Shown: positions 33,876 to 43,619 of the stretch, piece after piece
How the letters are laid out: every line of letters begins with the position of its first letter
How positions within the stretch are numbered: the first letter of the stretch is position 1
NCBI GenBank assembly: GCA_010093485.1
Contig: MU001507.1
Location: forward strand, 1,190,844-1,254,843
Reading direction: 5' to 3'
Source of the DNA: Karstenula rhodostoma CBS 690.94
Lineage: Eukaryota; Ascomycota; Dothideomycetes; Pleosporales; Didymosphaeriaceae
Length of the DNA stretch: 64,000 nt
Made by a program: the position numbers and the translations under genes
Notes under the pieces: generated by a model
The model's input: the letters and a program-made list of their open reading frames with translations, nothing else
What the model was told of the DNA's origin: nothing
Databases searched by the model: none

Positions 33876-35388
33876 TCAAGTTGTTCGTTCAACAGGTGGG
33901 GAGAGCAGCAAATCAAGCGGCCACTTGCGTATTGCGCGAATGCTGAGTTTATCCTGATGTCCTGCGTGGAACATTTCTGTACCAGTCCAAGCAATCATCG
34001 CCGCATTGTCCGAACAAAGGTGTGGCGGAGGAATGACAACCAACACATCGCCATACCCGTGCGCAACGAGTTTACAGGCGAGCACATAGCGAAGGTAGTA
34101 ATTGGCGCCCACGCCGCCAGCCACAACAATAGAGTTCGCAGGAGTGGACTGTAGTGCAAGTACAACACGTGCAGCAATGTGCTCGAATGCTGCGCGCATG
34201 GAGAACTCGGCCATGTCTCGCCGTTCCTCCCGGCTGATATCATGAGCCGAACGTTCTACTTTAGTCAACTTGCCGGTCGACTGATCGTGCTCATAGCGAA
34301 CAGCACGTTCGACAGCGGTCATTAGCCCCGAGAAGCTCATTTCCAAGCTCTTGTTCTTCGATCCGCCTCCTGCTTTAGCAAGCGGTTGATTGAAGGCCCA
34401 TCCCCATCTGGACACATTCCGATGTAATTCTTCTTCGTGATTTTTCGGAACGCAATATTCATAACGCGACGCGAAGTCCTGACAGAACTCGCTGGCGCTT
34501 CTGGGCTCGGACGAAGCTACCTGCACAGCCTTGCCTGGCGGAAAGGCAAATCGCTCCAAGAGCGCACCGTACATAGTATTGCCGGCCTCTTGCAACAGCT
34601 CGGGCGGAAGCACAATGCGTGCTATCTTATCTAAACATTCTCCAACCGCAACGTCGGTCGTGCTTCCCAATACCTCGTGGTTGGTAAGAGTAGCCGAATG
34701 TATCAGGAGGGTGTGGCCGCCGGAGGCAAGAACAGACAGGAACGGGAACTTGGGCGCGACATCAATCTCTCCTTCAGTAGTAGGGGGCCCATCTTGCCAG
34801 GCATGCGGGAAGGTTTCGGACGCATCGAGGGCGGCCACCAAGCGTGATGTCAGCGCATGAGCTTGCATATGATGAACGCCGACAAGAGGTATCTACAACA
34901 CATGAGCGTCAGTGCCTCGACGTCGTCCAAGCAACTCTACTCGCCTTCCAAGCCGCAGCGAGGCCCTTTGCTGTGTCGAGTCCAGTGAACAGGTTTGAGC
35001 GCATGCCAGGCCCCCGTGTGACTGAAATGAAATCCGGACGCCTCTTCTTCTCAGGCAACCTTTCGATTGCCTGGGTCACTAGGTTGGCGAGGTTTTCCTG
35101 ATGAGATTCGAGCGCGGCCAACGGGTGAACACCATTGAAGGCAGCATTGTTGGACGTGACCTTCTCGTGGAAATGGAGCTTCGCTACCGTCGTGGCAGGG
35201 TTTTGCAACGTCTTTGTTTCGAGCACTGCTACAGCCGTGTCATCACAAGATGTTTCAATGGCGAGGGTTACGAGATGCCGTGTTAGAATGGCGGGTATTG
35301 GGCGGAAGGCGCCGTGGTTGGCAGACAGGCGCATATGCATCAGCTCACATGTGCGAATGGTCGGTCGGTGTGATGGGGAATGAGGCAA
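33876..35388 (-). CDS. QRI7: Mitochondrial tRNA N6-threonylcarbamoyladenosine synthase subunit (Qri7/TsaD/OSGEPL1)
   Basis: Exons 35388..34945 and 34892..33876; product 486 aa from the first ATG. In-frame ATGs at 35340 and 35334 would give an N-terminus more like a mitochondrial presequence (MRLSANHGAFRP). The enzyme transfers the threonylcarbamoyl group to A37 of ANN-decoding tRNAs. Signatures of the Kae1/TsaD ATPase-like fold are all visible: LAIETSCDDTAVAVLE, the metal ligands in HHMQAHAL, LASGGHTLL, the helix FSGLMTAVERAV, VVAGGVGANYYLR and CSDNAAMIAW. To keep the frame K-IPLVGVHHMQAHAL, the 52-nt intron (34893..34944) must start GC (AAG|GCGAGT) and end TAG, making it a GC-AG intron. The gene is divergent from the lipase gene at 35591, 202 bp away. 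Confidence 0.92.
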
Positions 35389-35590
35389 CTATGCCATCTC
35401 GGATGGATGCTAGACGCGAAGCCGAACTTCGAAGTAAAAAAGGGTGGACCCTGGCCCCTGGGCACGAGCCCTCCGTTCGTGGTACAACCGGTTGGTGACG
35501 TATCTTCCCTCTCAACAACACCCAACTCTCGGCACCGCAGCAAAAGAAGCGCGAATACGATGCAGCAGCCTCCTCCACGCAGCTATTCGT
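35389..35590. promoter_or_regulatory. Bidirectional promoter interval QRI7 / patatin lipase
   Basis: Only 202 bp separates the two start codons, so the upstream signals of both genes must be interleaved here. No TATA element was recognised. Confidence 0.45.
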
Positions 35591-38224
35591 ATGGCTGACT
35601 TTAAGAAAGAAACCGACGGGCCGCAGCCCGACTCCGCCGACGGGTTTGATACGACTCTTTTGCCCGACTTCGACAACGATTTTATAGACGACGACGACTT
35701 CGCCGAATTTGCGAAAGCGCTGCAGGCCCCAGAAACATCGCCGTCGACCGAAGATCTTACGGCACCGCAGCCCGAACCGCAAAGATTCATCACAGCACTC
35801 AACGACTGGAGGCCCATTCACCAGCGTGTGAGAAAGCGAAAGAAACACAACAAGAAGCCGCCGCGCCGGGGCAAGGATGAGACGCGCGAGGGAATCTTCT
35901 ACGAGGTGCTCAAATACCCGCTGCTCATTGTCGTCTTCGGCTGGCTTGCCTTCCTGAGCATCGCCTACGTCCTCACGCGTTTCTACATCTATGCCTACGA
36001 GCGCTCCGTTACATGGCGCGGGCGACGCCAACGCTTGCGACACGAACTGCAGAATGCCAAGTCCTATGAAGATTGGATAAAGGGTGCCAAAGAACTGGAT
36101 GCATACCTGGGCAATGATGCTTGGAAAGAAAAGGCCGACTATGCATACTACGACAGCAAGACGATACACAGGGTCCATCAGCAGATGGTAAGGCTGCGGC
36201 AGAAAGCCGAGGCCGACGAGAATGGAGGCACGAACGAGAAAAAGGCTGCAGAAGAGCTCCGAAGTTTGCTAGAGGCCTGCATCAAGAATAATTTCGCCGG
36301 AATGGAGAACCCTCGATTGTGGTCCGAGTCATACTTTGGTACCAAAAGCCTTCTTCAAGACTTTACCGACGAGTCGGAAAAGTCGCTGTCTTTCCTTCTC
36401 AAATCATCCCAGCTCAGCCAGGAAAGTAAAAGGGCCATGTTTAAGCATTTGAGCACCAACTTCGGACGCACCGCGCTGTGTCTTTCAGGCGGTGCAACCT
36501 TTGCCTACTACCATTTCGGTGTAGCAAAAGCTCTCTTAGATGCAGGACTCATGCCCGAAGTCATCACAGGGACCTCGGGAGGCGCACTTGTCGCGGGTCT
36601 GTTAGGTACTAGGACGGATGATGAGCTGAAGAAGCTGCTTGTGCCTGCTCTGGCAAATCGAATCACAGCATGTCACGACAACTTTTGGGTCTGGTTCAAA
36701 AGATGGCGTCAAACGGGGGCCCGCTTTGATAGTGTCGATTGGGCGAAGCGTTGTGCTTGGTTCACCAGAGGAAGCATGACCTTTAAGGAAGCATATCAGA
36801 GGACTGGTCGCATACTCAACGTTTCCTGCGTTCCAAGTGACCCTCACTCGCCCACGATTCTCGCAAATTACCTGACGGCACCTGACTGTGTGATCTGGTC
36901 AGCGGTGCTTGCCAGCGCAGCAGTACCCGGTATTCTCAATCCTGTCGTCCTGATGAAGAAGAATAAGGACGGCACTCTGGCACCCTATTCTTTCGGTCAC
37001 AAATGGAAAGACGGCAGCCTGCGGACGGATATTCCTCTCAAGGCGCTCAATCTACACTTTAACGTCCGCTTCTCCATTGTCAGTCAAGTGAACCCTCATA
37101 TCAACATATTCTTCTTCTCTTCACGTGGTACCGTTGGTCGACCAGTCACTCATCGTAGAGGACGTGGATGGCGCGGTGGTTTTATCGGATCTGCTCTCGA
37201 GCAATACATCAAGCTTGACCTTCACAAATGGTTAAAAGTACTGCGTCACCTGGAGCTGCTCCCCCGTCCACTTGGACAGGATTGGAGCGAAATCTGGCTG
37301 CAACGCTTCAGTGGTACCATTACCATCTGGCCAAAAACCATTCCGTCAGACTTCATGTACATCTTAACTGACCCCACGCCTGAGCGTATGGCGCGCATGA
37401 TACATGTGGGCCAACAATGCACGTTTCCAACCCTCAAATTTGTCGCTAACCGCGCAAAACTGGAGCATGTTATCCAACAAGGTCGTCGGCAATTCCGCCC
37501 TAGAAGCGGTCATGATGGTGGCTTCGTATCAGTCCTCTCCGAAGACGACCTCCAAAGCCTCCTCAAACGCTCGCAAAATGACTCGTTAGGAAACGCTGCA
37601 GCATACCCCCTCTCCGGGTCCGAATCCTCTTCCAGCGCTGGACCCTCGCGTCCTGGGACGCCCGTCGACCTTCCCCTGGGCTTTTCGTTCTCGACCAAGC
37701 AGAAGCAAGCCCCGCCACACCTGACAACCAAGACCGATCCCGGATCAGGGAACCCCGCGATACCCGGAAGCCCATCCCTTGGCAAACGCCTCTCGGGCTG
37801 GTGGTCCTCACTCTCGCCTCGGGAAGCCGATGCACCGGCTTCCTCTTCTACCAAACTACGGTCCGGCCCCCGCAACAAGCGATCCATCTCCCCACCCGCA
37901 CCCTCGCCACACGCCAACTTACGCCCCAGCTCGATGGTCGAGCTCCGCCCATCGCAGCACGTACTTCAATCCTCAGGTTCCGCGTCGCCCAGTCGGAGCG
38001 GTAGCCTCTTCAAGGAAATCAGGAGACAGAGCCGCGTCTTTGTAGATGACGATTCTGATGATGGCGGGGCTTTGGCTGATTTTGGTGATGCAGAGAAGAG
38101 GTATGATGATAGTAGCGATGAGGCAGGCGACGATGCAGGGCTGGAAGATTATGTGGGCGACGATGAAGATGAGGGCGAGCATGAGGTTCAGAGTGTCGGG
38201 GTGGGGTTGGGGATTGGAGCTTGA
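35591..38224 (+). CDS. Patatin-like phospholipase domain protein (PLPL family TAG lipase)
   Basis: Single exon, 877 aa from ATG 35591; the frame opens further upstream but the family starts near this Met. An acidic N-terminus (TTLLPDFDNDFIDDDDFAEF) is followed by ALNDWRPIHQRVRKRKK and a hydrophobic segment at about 110-135 that anchors the protein in the membrane or lipid droplet. The patatin domain has LCLSGGATFAYYHFG (oxyanion loop, about 300), GTSGGALVAG (nucleophile Ser near 329) and KWKDGSLRTDIP (catalytic Asp near 474). Flanking sequences such as GRILNVSCVPSDPHSPTILA are almost unchanged across filamentous ascomycetes in my recollection. The C-terminal 250 residues are Ser/Pro-rich and end in an acidic stretch. 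It should act on neutral lipids or lysophospholipids. It is distinct from the Tgl4/5-type paralogue at 15282-18101. Confidence 0.93.
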   Translation: MADFKKETDGPQPDSADGFDTTLLPDFDNDFIDDDDFAEFAKALQAPETSPSTEDLTAPQPEPQRFITALNDWRPIHQRVRKRKKHNKKPPRRGKDETREGIFYEVLKYPLLIVVFGWLAFLSIAYVLTRFYIYAYERSVTWRGRRQRLRHELQNAKSYEDWIKGAKELDAYLGNDAWKEKADYAYYDSKTIHRVHQQMVRLRQKAEADENGGTNEKKAAEELRSLLEACIKNNFAGMENPRLWSESYFGTKSLLQDFTDESEKSLSFLLKSSQLSQESKRAMFKHLSTNFGRTALCLSGGATFAYYHFGVAKALLDAGLMPEVITGTSGGALVAGLLGTRTDDELKKLLVPALANRITACHDNFWVWFKRWRQTGARFDSVDWAKRCAWFTRGSMTFKEAYQRTGRILNVSCVPSDPHSPTILANYLTAPDCVIWSAVLASAAVPGILNPVVLMKKNKDGTLAPYSFGHKWKDGSLRTDIPLKALNLHFNVRFSIVSQVNPHINIFFFSSRGTVGRPVTHRRGRGWRGGFIGSALEQYIKLDLHKWLKVLRHLELLPRPLGQDWSEIWLQRFSGTITIWPKTIPSDFMYILTDPTPERMARMIHVGQQCTFPTLKFVANRAKLEHVIQQGRRQFRPRSGHDGGFVSVLSEDDLQSLLKRSQNDSLGNAAAYPLSGSESSSSAGPSRPGTPVDLPLGFSFSTKQKQAPPHLTTKTDPGSGNPAIPGSPSLGKRLSGWWSSLSPREADAPASSSTKLRSGPRNKRSISPPAPSPHANLRPSSMVELRPSQHVLQSSGSASPSRSGSLFKEIRRQSRVFVDDDSDDGGALADFGDAEKRYDDSSDEAGDDAGLEDYVGDDEDEGEHEVQSVGVGLGIGA

Positions 38225-38527
38225 GGGGAAGGCAGTGGAGTGGTCACATGTGAAGTCTTCTATGTTTGTATCATAACTGTTGGTTTAGCGGGTCTGGCAT
38301 AGCACTGGGGAGCGCATTTAGTGAGAGTATTGAACGAGACTGAGAATCCTTTTGCGATATTCGCTACCGTGGGTATCTAGAGTGCCGGAAAATACCGGAA
38401 AATACATCGATGCGCCTTTTGCATCAATTAAAGCCATTCAGGTCCTCTACTCCGTTAAGTCATGTACGCGTGAAACGGCTCGCCGTGAGCGTCTGTATCG
38501 TGTCGCTGTTTGAGGCGACGAGTTCAT
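38225..38527. other. Convergent 3' flanks
   Basis: Short gap between the lipase (+) and the zinc-finger gene (-). A near-direct repeat (ccggaaaata, twice) lies at 38391-38406. Nothing else. Confidence 0.5.
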
Positions 38528-40283
38528 TCAGCCCTGCATTTGATCGTTGTACTGTTGAACCGAAGTTAAGAAATCTTGAAAGTCTTTGTGGCCATCACCC
38601 TCGGTCGCGACCCCATTCATGTCCACGTCCATGCTTTCGAAGCCGATCATGTTCAGATCCATAAGCAGCGGATCCAACGGGGCCTCGTCGATATTGCCAA
38701 AGCCACCTTGCACATCCGTATCCATAGCCTGGTCACCAAAGTAAGGCATCGGCGTCTGCGGCATACTCGGCTCGGTAGAACCGCTCATGGATGTAGGGTC
38801 GAAGTCGTCGAGACCGCCAATCCAGAACTGCTCACCGCGCGCGGCTCCACGTTCCAAGATAGCAGCTTCGCACTCGGCGTCCGTGTAGTTGTGTTCAGCC
38901 TTTACGTGTCGTTTGAGGTCGCGATCCCGTGCGAACCGACTAGGGCAATCGTTGACTAAGCAGGTGATGGGTCGACCGTCATCGTACCCCACGCCGGTGA
39001 GCAAGGTGAGCGCAGAAGGCTCGGGAATAAGGCGTTGCCGAGCCTTTGCGGCCTTTCGGGTAACTTTGCGGTTGGGAAGGCCCAGGTGGTGCGTCCGGAT
39101 ATGCTGCTCGAGTGCCGCTTTGGTCTTCGACAGCTTACCGCATGCATTCTCGCCGTTCCAGCCACTCAAATCGGGGTGCTTAGACTGCTGCATAGCCTCC
39201 GCGGTGCAGGCAAAGCGATATTGATTCTCGTGAACTTGCGACACATGGGCGTTCAAGTTGCCTCTCCGGTTGAACATTTTGCCACACTCCTGATGGGGGC
39301 ACTGGAATAGCTGCTGTTCCTCTTGGCTTGTGTGCACTGCTTTCAAGTGGCTGTTTAAGTTTGACTGGTTACTGAATACCTGACCGCAAGTGGGGCAGGT
39401 CGGCGGATGAATGTCCGTGTGATGGGCTTGCAACTCAGCGGCAGTGGAGAATGATAGAGGCTCTTTCGGGACAGATGCCGTCTCACCATTAACAGACACG
39501 ATTGTTTCGCAGTCAGTGCCAGGCGAGGGACAAAGCATGCAAAAATGGCGGGGCTCCTCCTTTTCACTGTGAGCGCTAGCCATGTGTCGCCGGAGTCCGT
39601 TCTCGGTCTGATAGCCATGCGTGCAAAGTGTTCCTGAATCATCGACAAAAGTGCATGGGTATGCCTTGGTCTCCAGGTGAACAGTTTTGATGTGCGCGTC
39701 GAGAGTCTTCTGCTTCCGGAAAATCTCCTTGCAGGGTGGGTAGCCTGTACAATAAAACTTGGAGTCGTGTACCTCCTTGTGTCGCTGCAGCCGGCCATTC
39801 GACGTGAAGGTCTTGCCGCATCCTTCCCAATCGCATACAAATCTACGTTCGGGCACAGCGTGGAAGTGCGTCAAGTGTCTCTGGAGATGGTCCTTGCGAG
39901 GAAAGTCACGATCACAGCCTTCGTGGGGGCAGGCGAATGGGCGCTCCTTGGTGTGGGTACGCATGTGGGAATCGAGACGGCAGGGCCGGTTGAAGCGTTG
40001 GCCACAGCCTTCGAAATCGCAGACGTAGTTCCATGATCTCTTCGCCTCGCTGTCCGCTCGCTTTTTGCCACTGTCTGTGTAGTTGACCTTTCGGTCTGTG
40101 GAGGCATTGAAGCCCACGCTAGGGTCGTCTTCAACATCGGAAGCATCAGTGGACTCGCTACTTCCCGTTTCTACACAACTGTCAGTGGGTGTCACGCATG
40201 GAACGAACGAAGCGAGTACCAGTGCGGGTCTTCTTGCTCAGAGGTGCATCCCTCGAGTCTGCAACTTTGCGTTTGGCCGCCAT
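38528..40283 (-). CDS. Transcription factor IIIA (C2H2 zinc-finger protein)
   Basis: Exons 40283..40220 and 40170..38528 with a 49-nt intron; product 568 aa starting MAAKRKVADSRD. Nine to ten C2H2-type fingers run from about residue 70 to 445. The first three are classical and linked by TFIIIA-like linkers (CDFEGCGQRFNRPCRL, CPHEGCDRDFPRKDHL, CDWEGCGKTFTSNGRL). The fourth and fifth have altered spacing (CTGYPPCKEIF; CTFVDDSGTLC) and the sixth is broken by an insert of about 45 residues between its Cys and His pairs. The ninth also has a long Cys-Cys loop. TFIIIA binds the internal control region of 5S rRNA genes and recruits TFIIIC and Pol III. The last 110 residues are acidic and Met-rich and could serve activation. 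It is divergent from RPB6 with 273 bp between starts. Confidence 0.88.
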
Positions 40284-40556
40284 TGCTGGGCGGGAATGAT
40301 TGTCAGATGGCACTCGGAACGGCGAACGAGTCGAGCGGCTGGCTACAAAATTCAGTGGAGACAAATCTTGGCATTTCTGCTAGCGTGGTTCGGTCGCAGC
40401 TTCCCAGAGTTTTAGGCCCGTGCTTCGCGAATCTTTGTTCGAGGCATATAGAATCCGCTGAATTCGCACTCATCCCTCTCCGCGCAGATCAACGACGCCC
40501 GAATCCGCCACGGCATCTAGCTGCACTCGAGCGCATAAACTCACACCTTTCCGGCC
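40284..40556. promoter_or_regulatory. Bidirectional promoter interval TFIIIA / RPB6
   Basis: The start codons of TFIIIA (minus) and RPB6 (plus) are 273 bp apart. No TATA box is evident. The pairing would allow co-regulation of a Pol III factor and a subunit shared by Pol I, II and III. Confidence 0.45.
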
Positions 40557-41225
40557 ATGTCTGACTACGGAGGCGACGACGGATACGATGCGGGAGGCTT
40601 CAACGAGTACGGTTTCTCCCAACCTCATCCATGGCAATGCGCGCATGTGCAAAGAGACAGTAGACTGACTGCCTTGCTTCATTAGTGATGGCGGCGTAGA
40701 TGTCTATGACGAGGAGGCAGAGCCCGATGTTTACGACGACGATGGCGCGGACGGCGAGGGCCAGCAAGAAGATCCAGAGACAGAGCACGACCCGGACAAC
40801 ATTGTCGAGAGCGGCGACCCCAGCGCGGCAGCGGCAGCGAAATCCTCGCAAAAGAATACTGTAGCTGCGGAGAAGTCCAAGAAGGTGCCCAACGACCAAC
40901 GCTCGACGACTCCATACATGACCAAGTACGAGAAGGCGCGCATATTGGGAACACGCGCGCTGCAGATCAGGTGCGTCCGCTGCTATCAATAATAGCGTGG
41001 ACTGAGGCTGATATAACTTAGTGGTAACGCGCCCGTCCTCATCGATGTAGAGGGCATGACCGATCCCCTTGAGATTGCTCAGAAGGAATTGCGGGAGAAG
41101 AAGATCCCCTTGGTCGTACGGCGGTATCTTCCGGATGGCTTGTAAGTTTCAGCGGCATCTGCGCGAGAACTGCACTGATACAACATAGCTATGAGGACTG
41201 GACGTGCGAGGAGCTCCTGACGTAG
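40557..41225 (+). CDS. RPB6: RNA polymerases I, II and III subunit RPABC2 (Rpb6/Rpo26)
   Basis: Four exons: 40557..40611, 40700..40970, 41022..41141 and 41189..41225; introns of 88, 51 and 47 nt; product 160 aa, normal for the family. The conserved C-terminal domain reads [22 protein letters not shown], then [18 protein letters not shown] and ends [19 protein letters not shown]. The N-terminal half is the usual acidic tail ([20 protein letters not shown]). The subunit stabilises the clamp/foot region and assembly of all three nuclear RNA polymerases. The first intron is the weakest model: using the TAG at 40697-40699 as acceptor is the option that keeps frame, while the closer CATTAG at about 40684 does not. 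Confidence 0.93.
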
Positions 41226-41714
41226 AGGTGGAGGCGAGACGTATACGGTGCCACGATAAGGTTCTGAGCAATGTTGGTATCTGAACTGCGTATATGCTGT
41301 GGTAATACAGTTATCATGCTCATGCCGTAGAACTAAGGGTTGGACCTGGGGTGCGGATTGCATTTGGCGTGGAGTTTCCATGGAGGTAAAACGGAGCATG
41401 CTCGGCGAATGGCGCAACATTGATCATTAACACATACCCTCCGAGTGAAGACCGAATTTACACACTTCTTTGGTGCATAGCGGGCCTGGAAGCGGATCCG
41501 ATTCTTTTGAGTGATGGATCACTTACCCCAATTTAGGCATGGTGGGGTTCGAGCAGAGGGGAAAGATGCCCCGCGTCTAAACATTGGAGCTCCCAACGTC
41601 ACAGCTGCCCCCGAAACAAAACCAGACAGCGTCCCAAATTACGCCTGCATCCATACAAACCACTCCTCCACCACCATCACGTATCTCTATCGCGCACTCC
41701 GTTCGGCTGTCACC
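41226..41714. other. Intergenic region before S-formylglutathione hydrolase
   Basis: 3' flank of RPB6 and promoter/5' leader of the next plus-strand gene. No gene seen. Confidence 0.5.
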
Positions 41715-42731
41715 ATGTCTTTCGAAACCACAGCTACCATTGCCTCCTTTGGAGGCAAGCTGTTGAAGCTGAAGCATCAGTCGTCCAGCACCGGAACAGA
41801 CATGGCACTAAATCTTTACCTTCCGCCACAAGCTCTTAAATCGGGTGGCAAGGTCCCTGTGCTGTTTTATTTGTCTGGATTGACATGTACCGGCGACAAT
41901 TGTTCCGAGAAGGGTTTCTTCCAGCACGGTGCCAGCCAGAAGGGCCTTGCTGTTGTGTACCCCGATACTAGCCCCAGTATGTTGAGCATGCGCTTGTCCT
42001 GGCTTCGCACCAATCTAAATGTCTAAACAGGGGGTTTGAAAATCGAGGGCGAGGATGACGCGTACGATTTCGGTTCAGGTGCTGGGTTCTACGTCGACGC
42101 AACTAAGGAGCCGTGGAACAAGGGCTACAACATGTACTCGTATATCACGAAGGAGCTCCCAGAAGCTTTGTTCGCGCACTTTAAGGAGCTCGACGGCAGC
42201 CGAGTTAGCATTACTGGTCACAGCATGGGCGGCCACGGTGCCCTTACACTTGTATGGGACTGCTACAATGTATGATCGAGCTAACCACAAGCAGTTCCTC
42301 AAGAACCCCGGGATGTACAAGTCGGTCTCCGCATTCGCACCCATAGCGAACCCTATCAACGCCCCTTGGGGACAGAAAGCGTTCAAGGGCTACTTTGGCG
42401 AGGACCAGCAGCAGAGGTGGAAGGAGCACGACGCAACCGAGCTGGTGAAGCAGTGGAAAGGTCCTCTAGAGGTGCTCATCGACGTGGTTCGTTAGCCTGC
42501 CGTTGCACTGTTCTCTGCAAGGATACGTGCTAATCAAGCTAGGGTACCGGCGACAATTTCTACAAGCAAAAGCAGCTTCTTCCCGAAAACTTCATCGATG
42601 CGGCTAAGCAGGCTGGCAACGACAAGGGCATCAACTTGCGGTTGCAACCCGATTACGACCATAGCTACTATTTCATGGCCACATTTGCAGACGACCACGT
42701 TGCATGGGCGGCGAAGCACTTGGGAGTCTAG
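41715..42731 (+). CDS. S-formylglutathione hydrolase (esterase D)
   Basis: Exons 41715..41976, 42031..42251, 42295..42486 and 42543..42731; introns of 54, 43 and 56 nt; product 287 aa, the standard family length. It hydrolyses S-formylglutathione to glutathione and formate, the second step of glutathione-dependent formaldehyde detoxification in the cytosol. The alpha/beta-hydrolase fold shows [14 protein letters not shown], the oxidation-sensitive Cys context of this family, the nucleophile elbow [10 protein letters not shown] (Ser near 152), the acid region LIDVGTGDNF and the catalytic His in DYDHSYYF. Each intron has a GT...AG pair that restores the frame between conserved segments (SPRGLKIEGE; GALTLFLKNPG; IDVGTGD). 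Confidence 0.95.
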
Positions 42732-43619
42732 TAGGTTGACTGCACGCATGAGAATACCACCTAGTAACCGCTACAGAAGCGACTCAGTAATGAAGGGGAA
42801 GCTTTGAGCAGGCGACTGATCGCCATTGACGGCCAATGTTCATGTACAATATCTCAAATCTTCCAGTTCTCTATGCAGCGTACACTATTGGTGAATAGAA
42901 TACGGTTCCTTCAGTATATCCAAGTTATCGATCACAGCCTACATATTGTGAATGAGCCTAGTTTTACTCAACCAGGGCTGATACGACTGGGCCCGCTTCG
43001 AATCATAGACTTCTCTTCGGCAATGCTAATGCACTCTGTCAAAACCGTCGATCAATGTGAACCACACTTTTCGGCGTGCTGTATTAGCGCTTGGATGTTG
43101 ACAATCCACTGAAGTCTCACAACCAAAAGCAGCGAGCAAAAGCCCGAGTTTTGCAATCCAGAATCAAAAACGATCCATGAGCAAACCTGCGAAGTCGGCA
43201 CGTTCCGTAAATTCAACTGGCACGTGCGCGCATCGACGGTTGGGTTCCACCGGGACTAACCTGGTCCTAACCGCACACAATTGTTTCATTGCGCAGTCAC
43301 CCAACCCAGACCACGTCACGCGAACAAAGACGACGACTTGGTTTCTTCTTCCGGTGGTTGTTGCAACTGCCCCTGCCCACCAGAGACCCTCGACCACCTG
43401 CGACGCAATAATTTCACCCCACCACGGCAGTCCTACTGCCCCGCGCTCCGCTTTCACCGCCCGTCACACCTTTACAATGCAGACAGCGCTCTCGCCAATG
43501 GCCCGGTAGCTCAAAGAAAACAACACCTCACACCACTGTCTCGGCTGCTTGACCTCTGCAAAACTTGTGGCACCCGACCAAAATACTGAGATCGATTTGC
43601 TTCTAGGACGGTGGGGGAC
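42732..43619. other. Intergenic region upstream of LOS1
   Basis: About 0.9 kb of non-coding sequence between two plus-strand genes, with promoter and 5' leader of the exportin gene at its right side. A tRNA box-A-like string at about 43501 lacks the rest of a tRNA. Confidence 0.5.

Noticed and set aside
43495..43520. GGTAGCTCAAA string resembling a tRNA D-arm
   Set aside because: No box B or cloverleaf pairing follows at the right distance.
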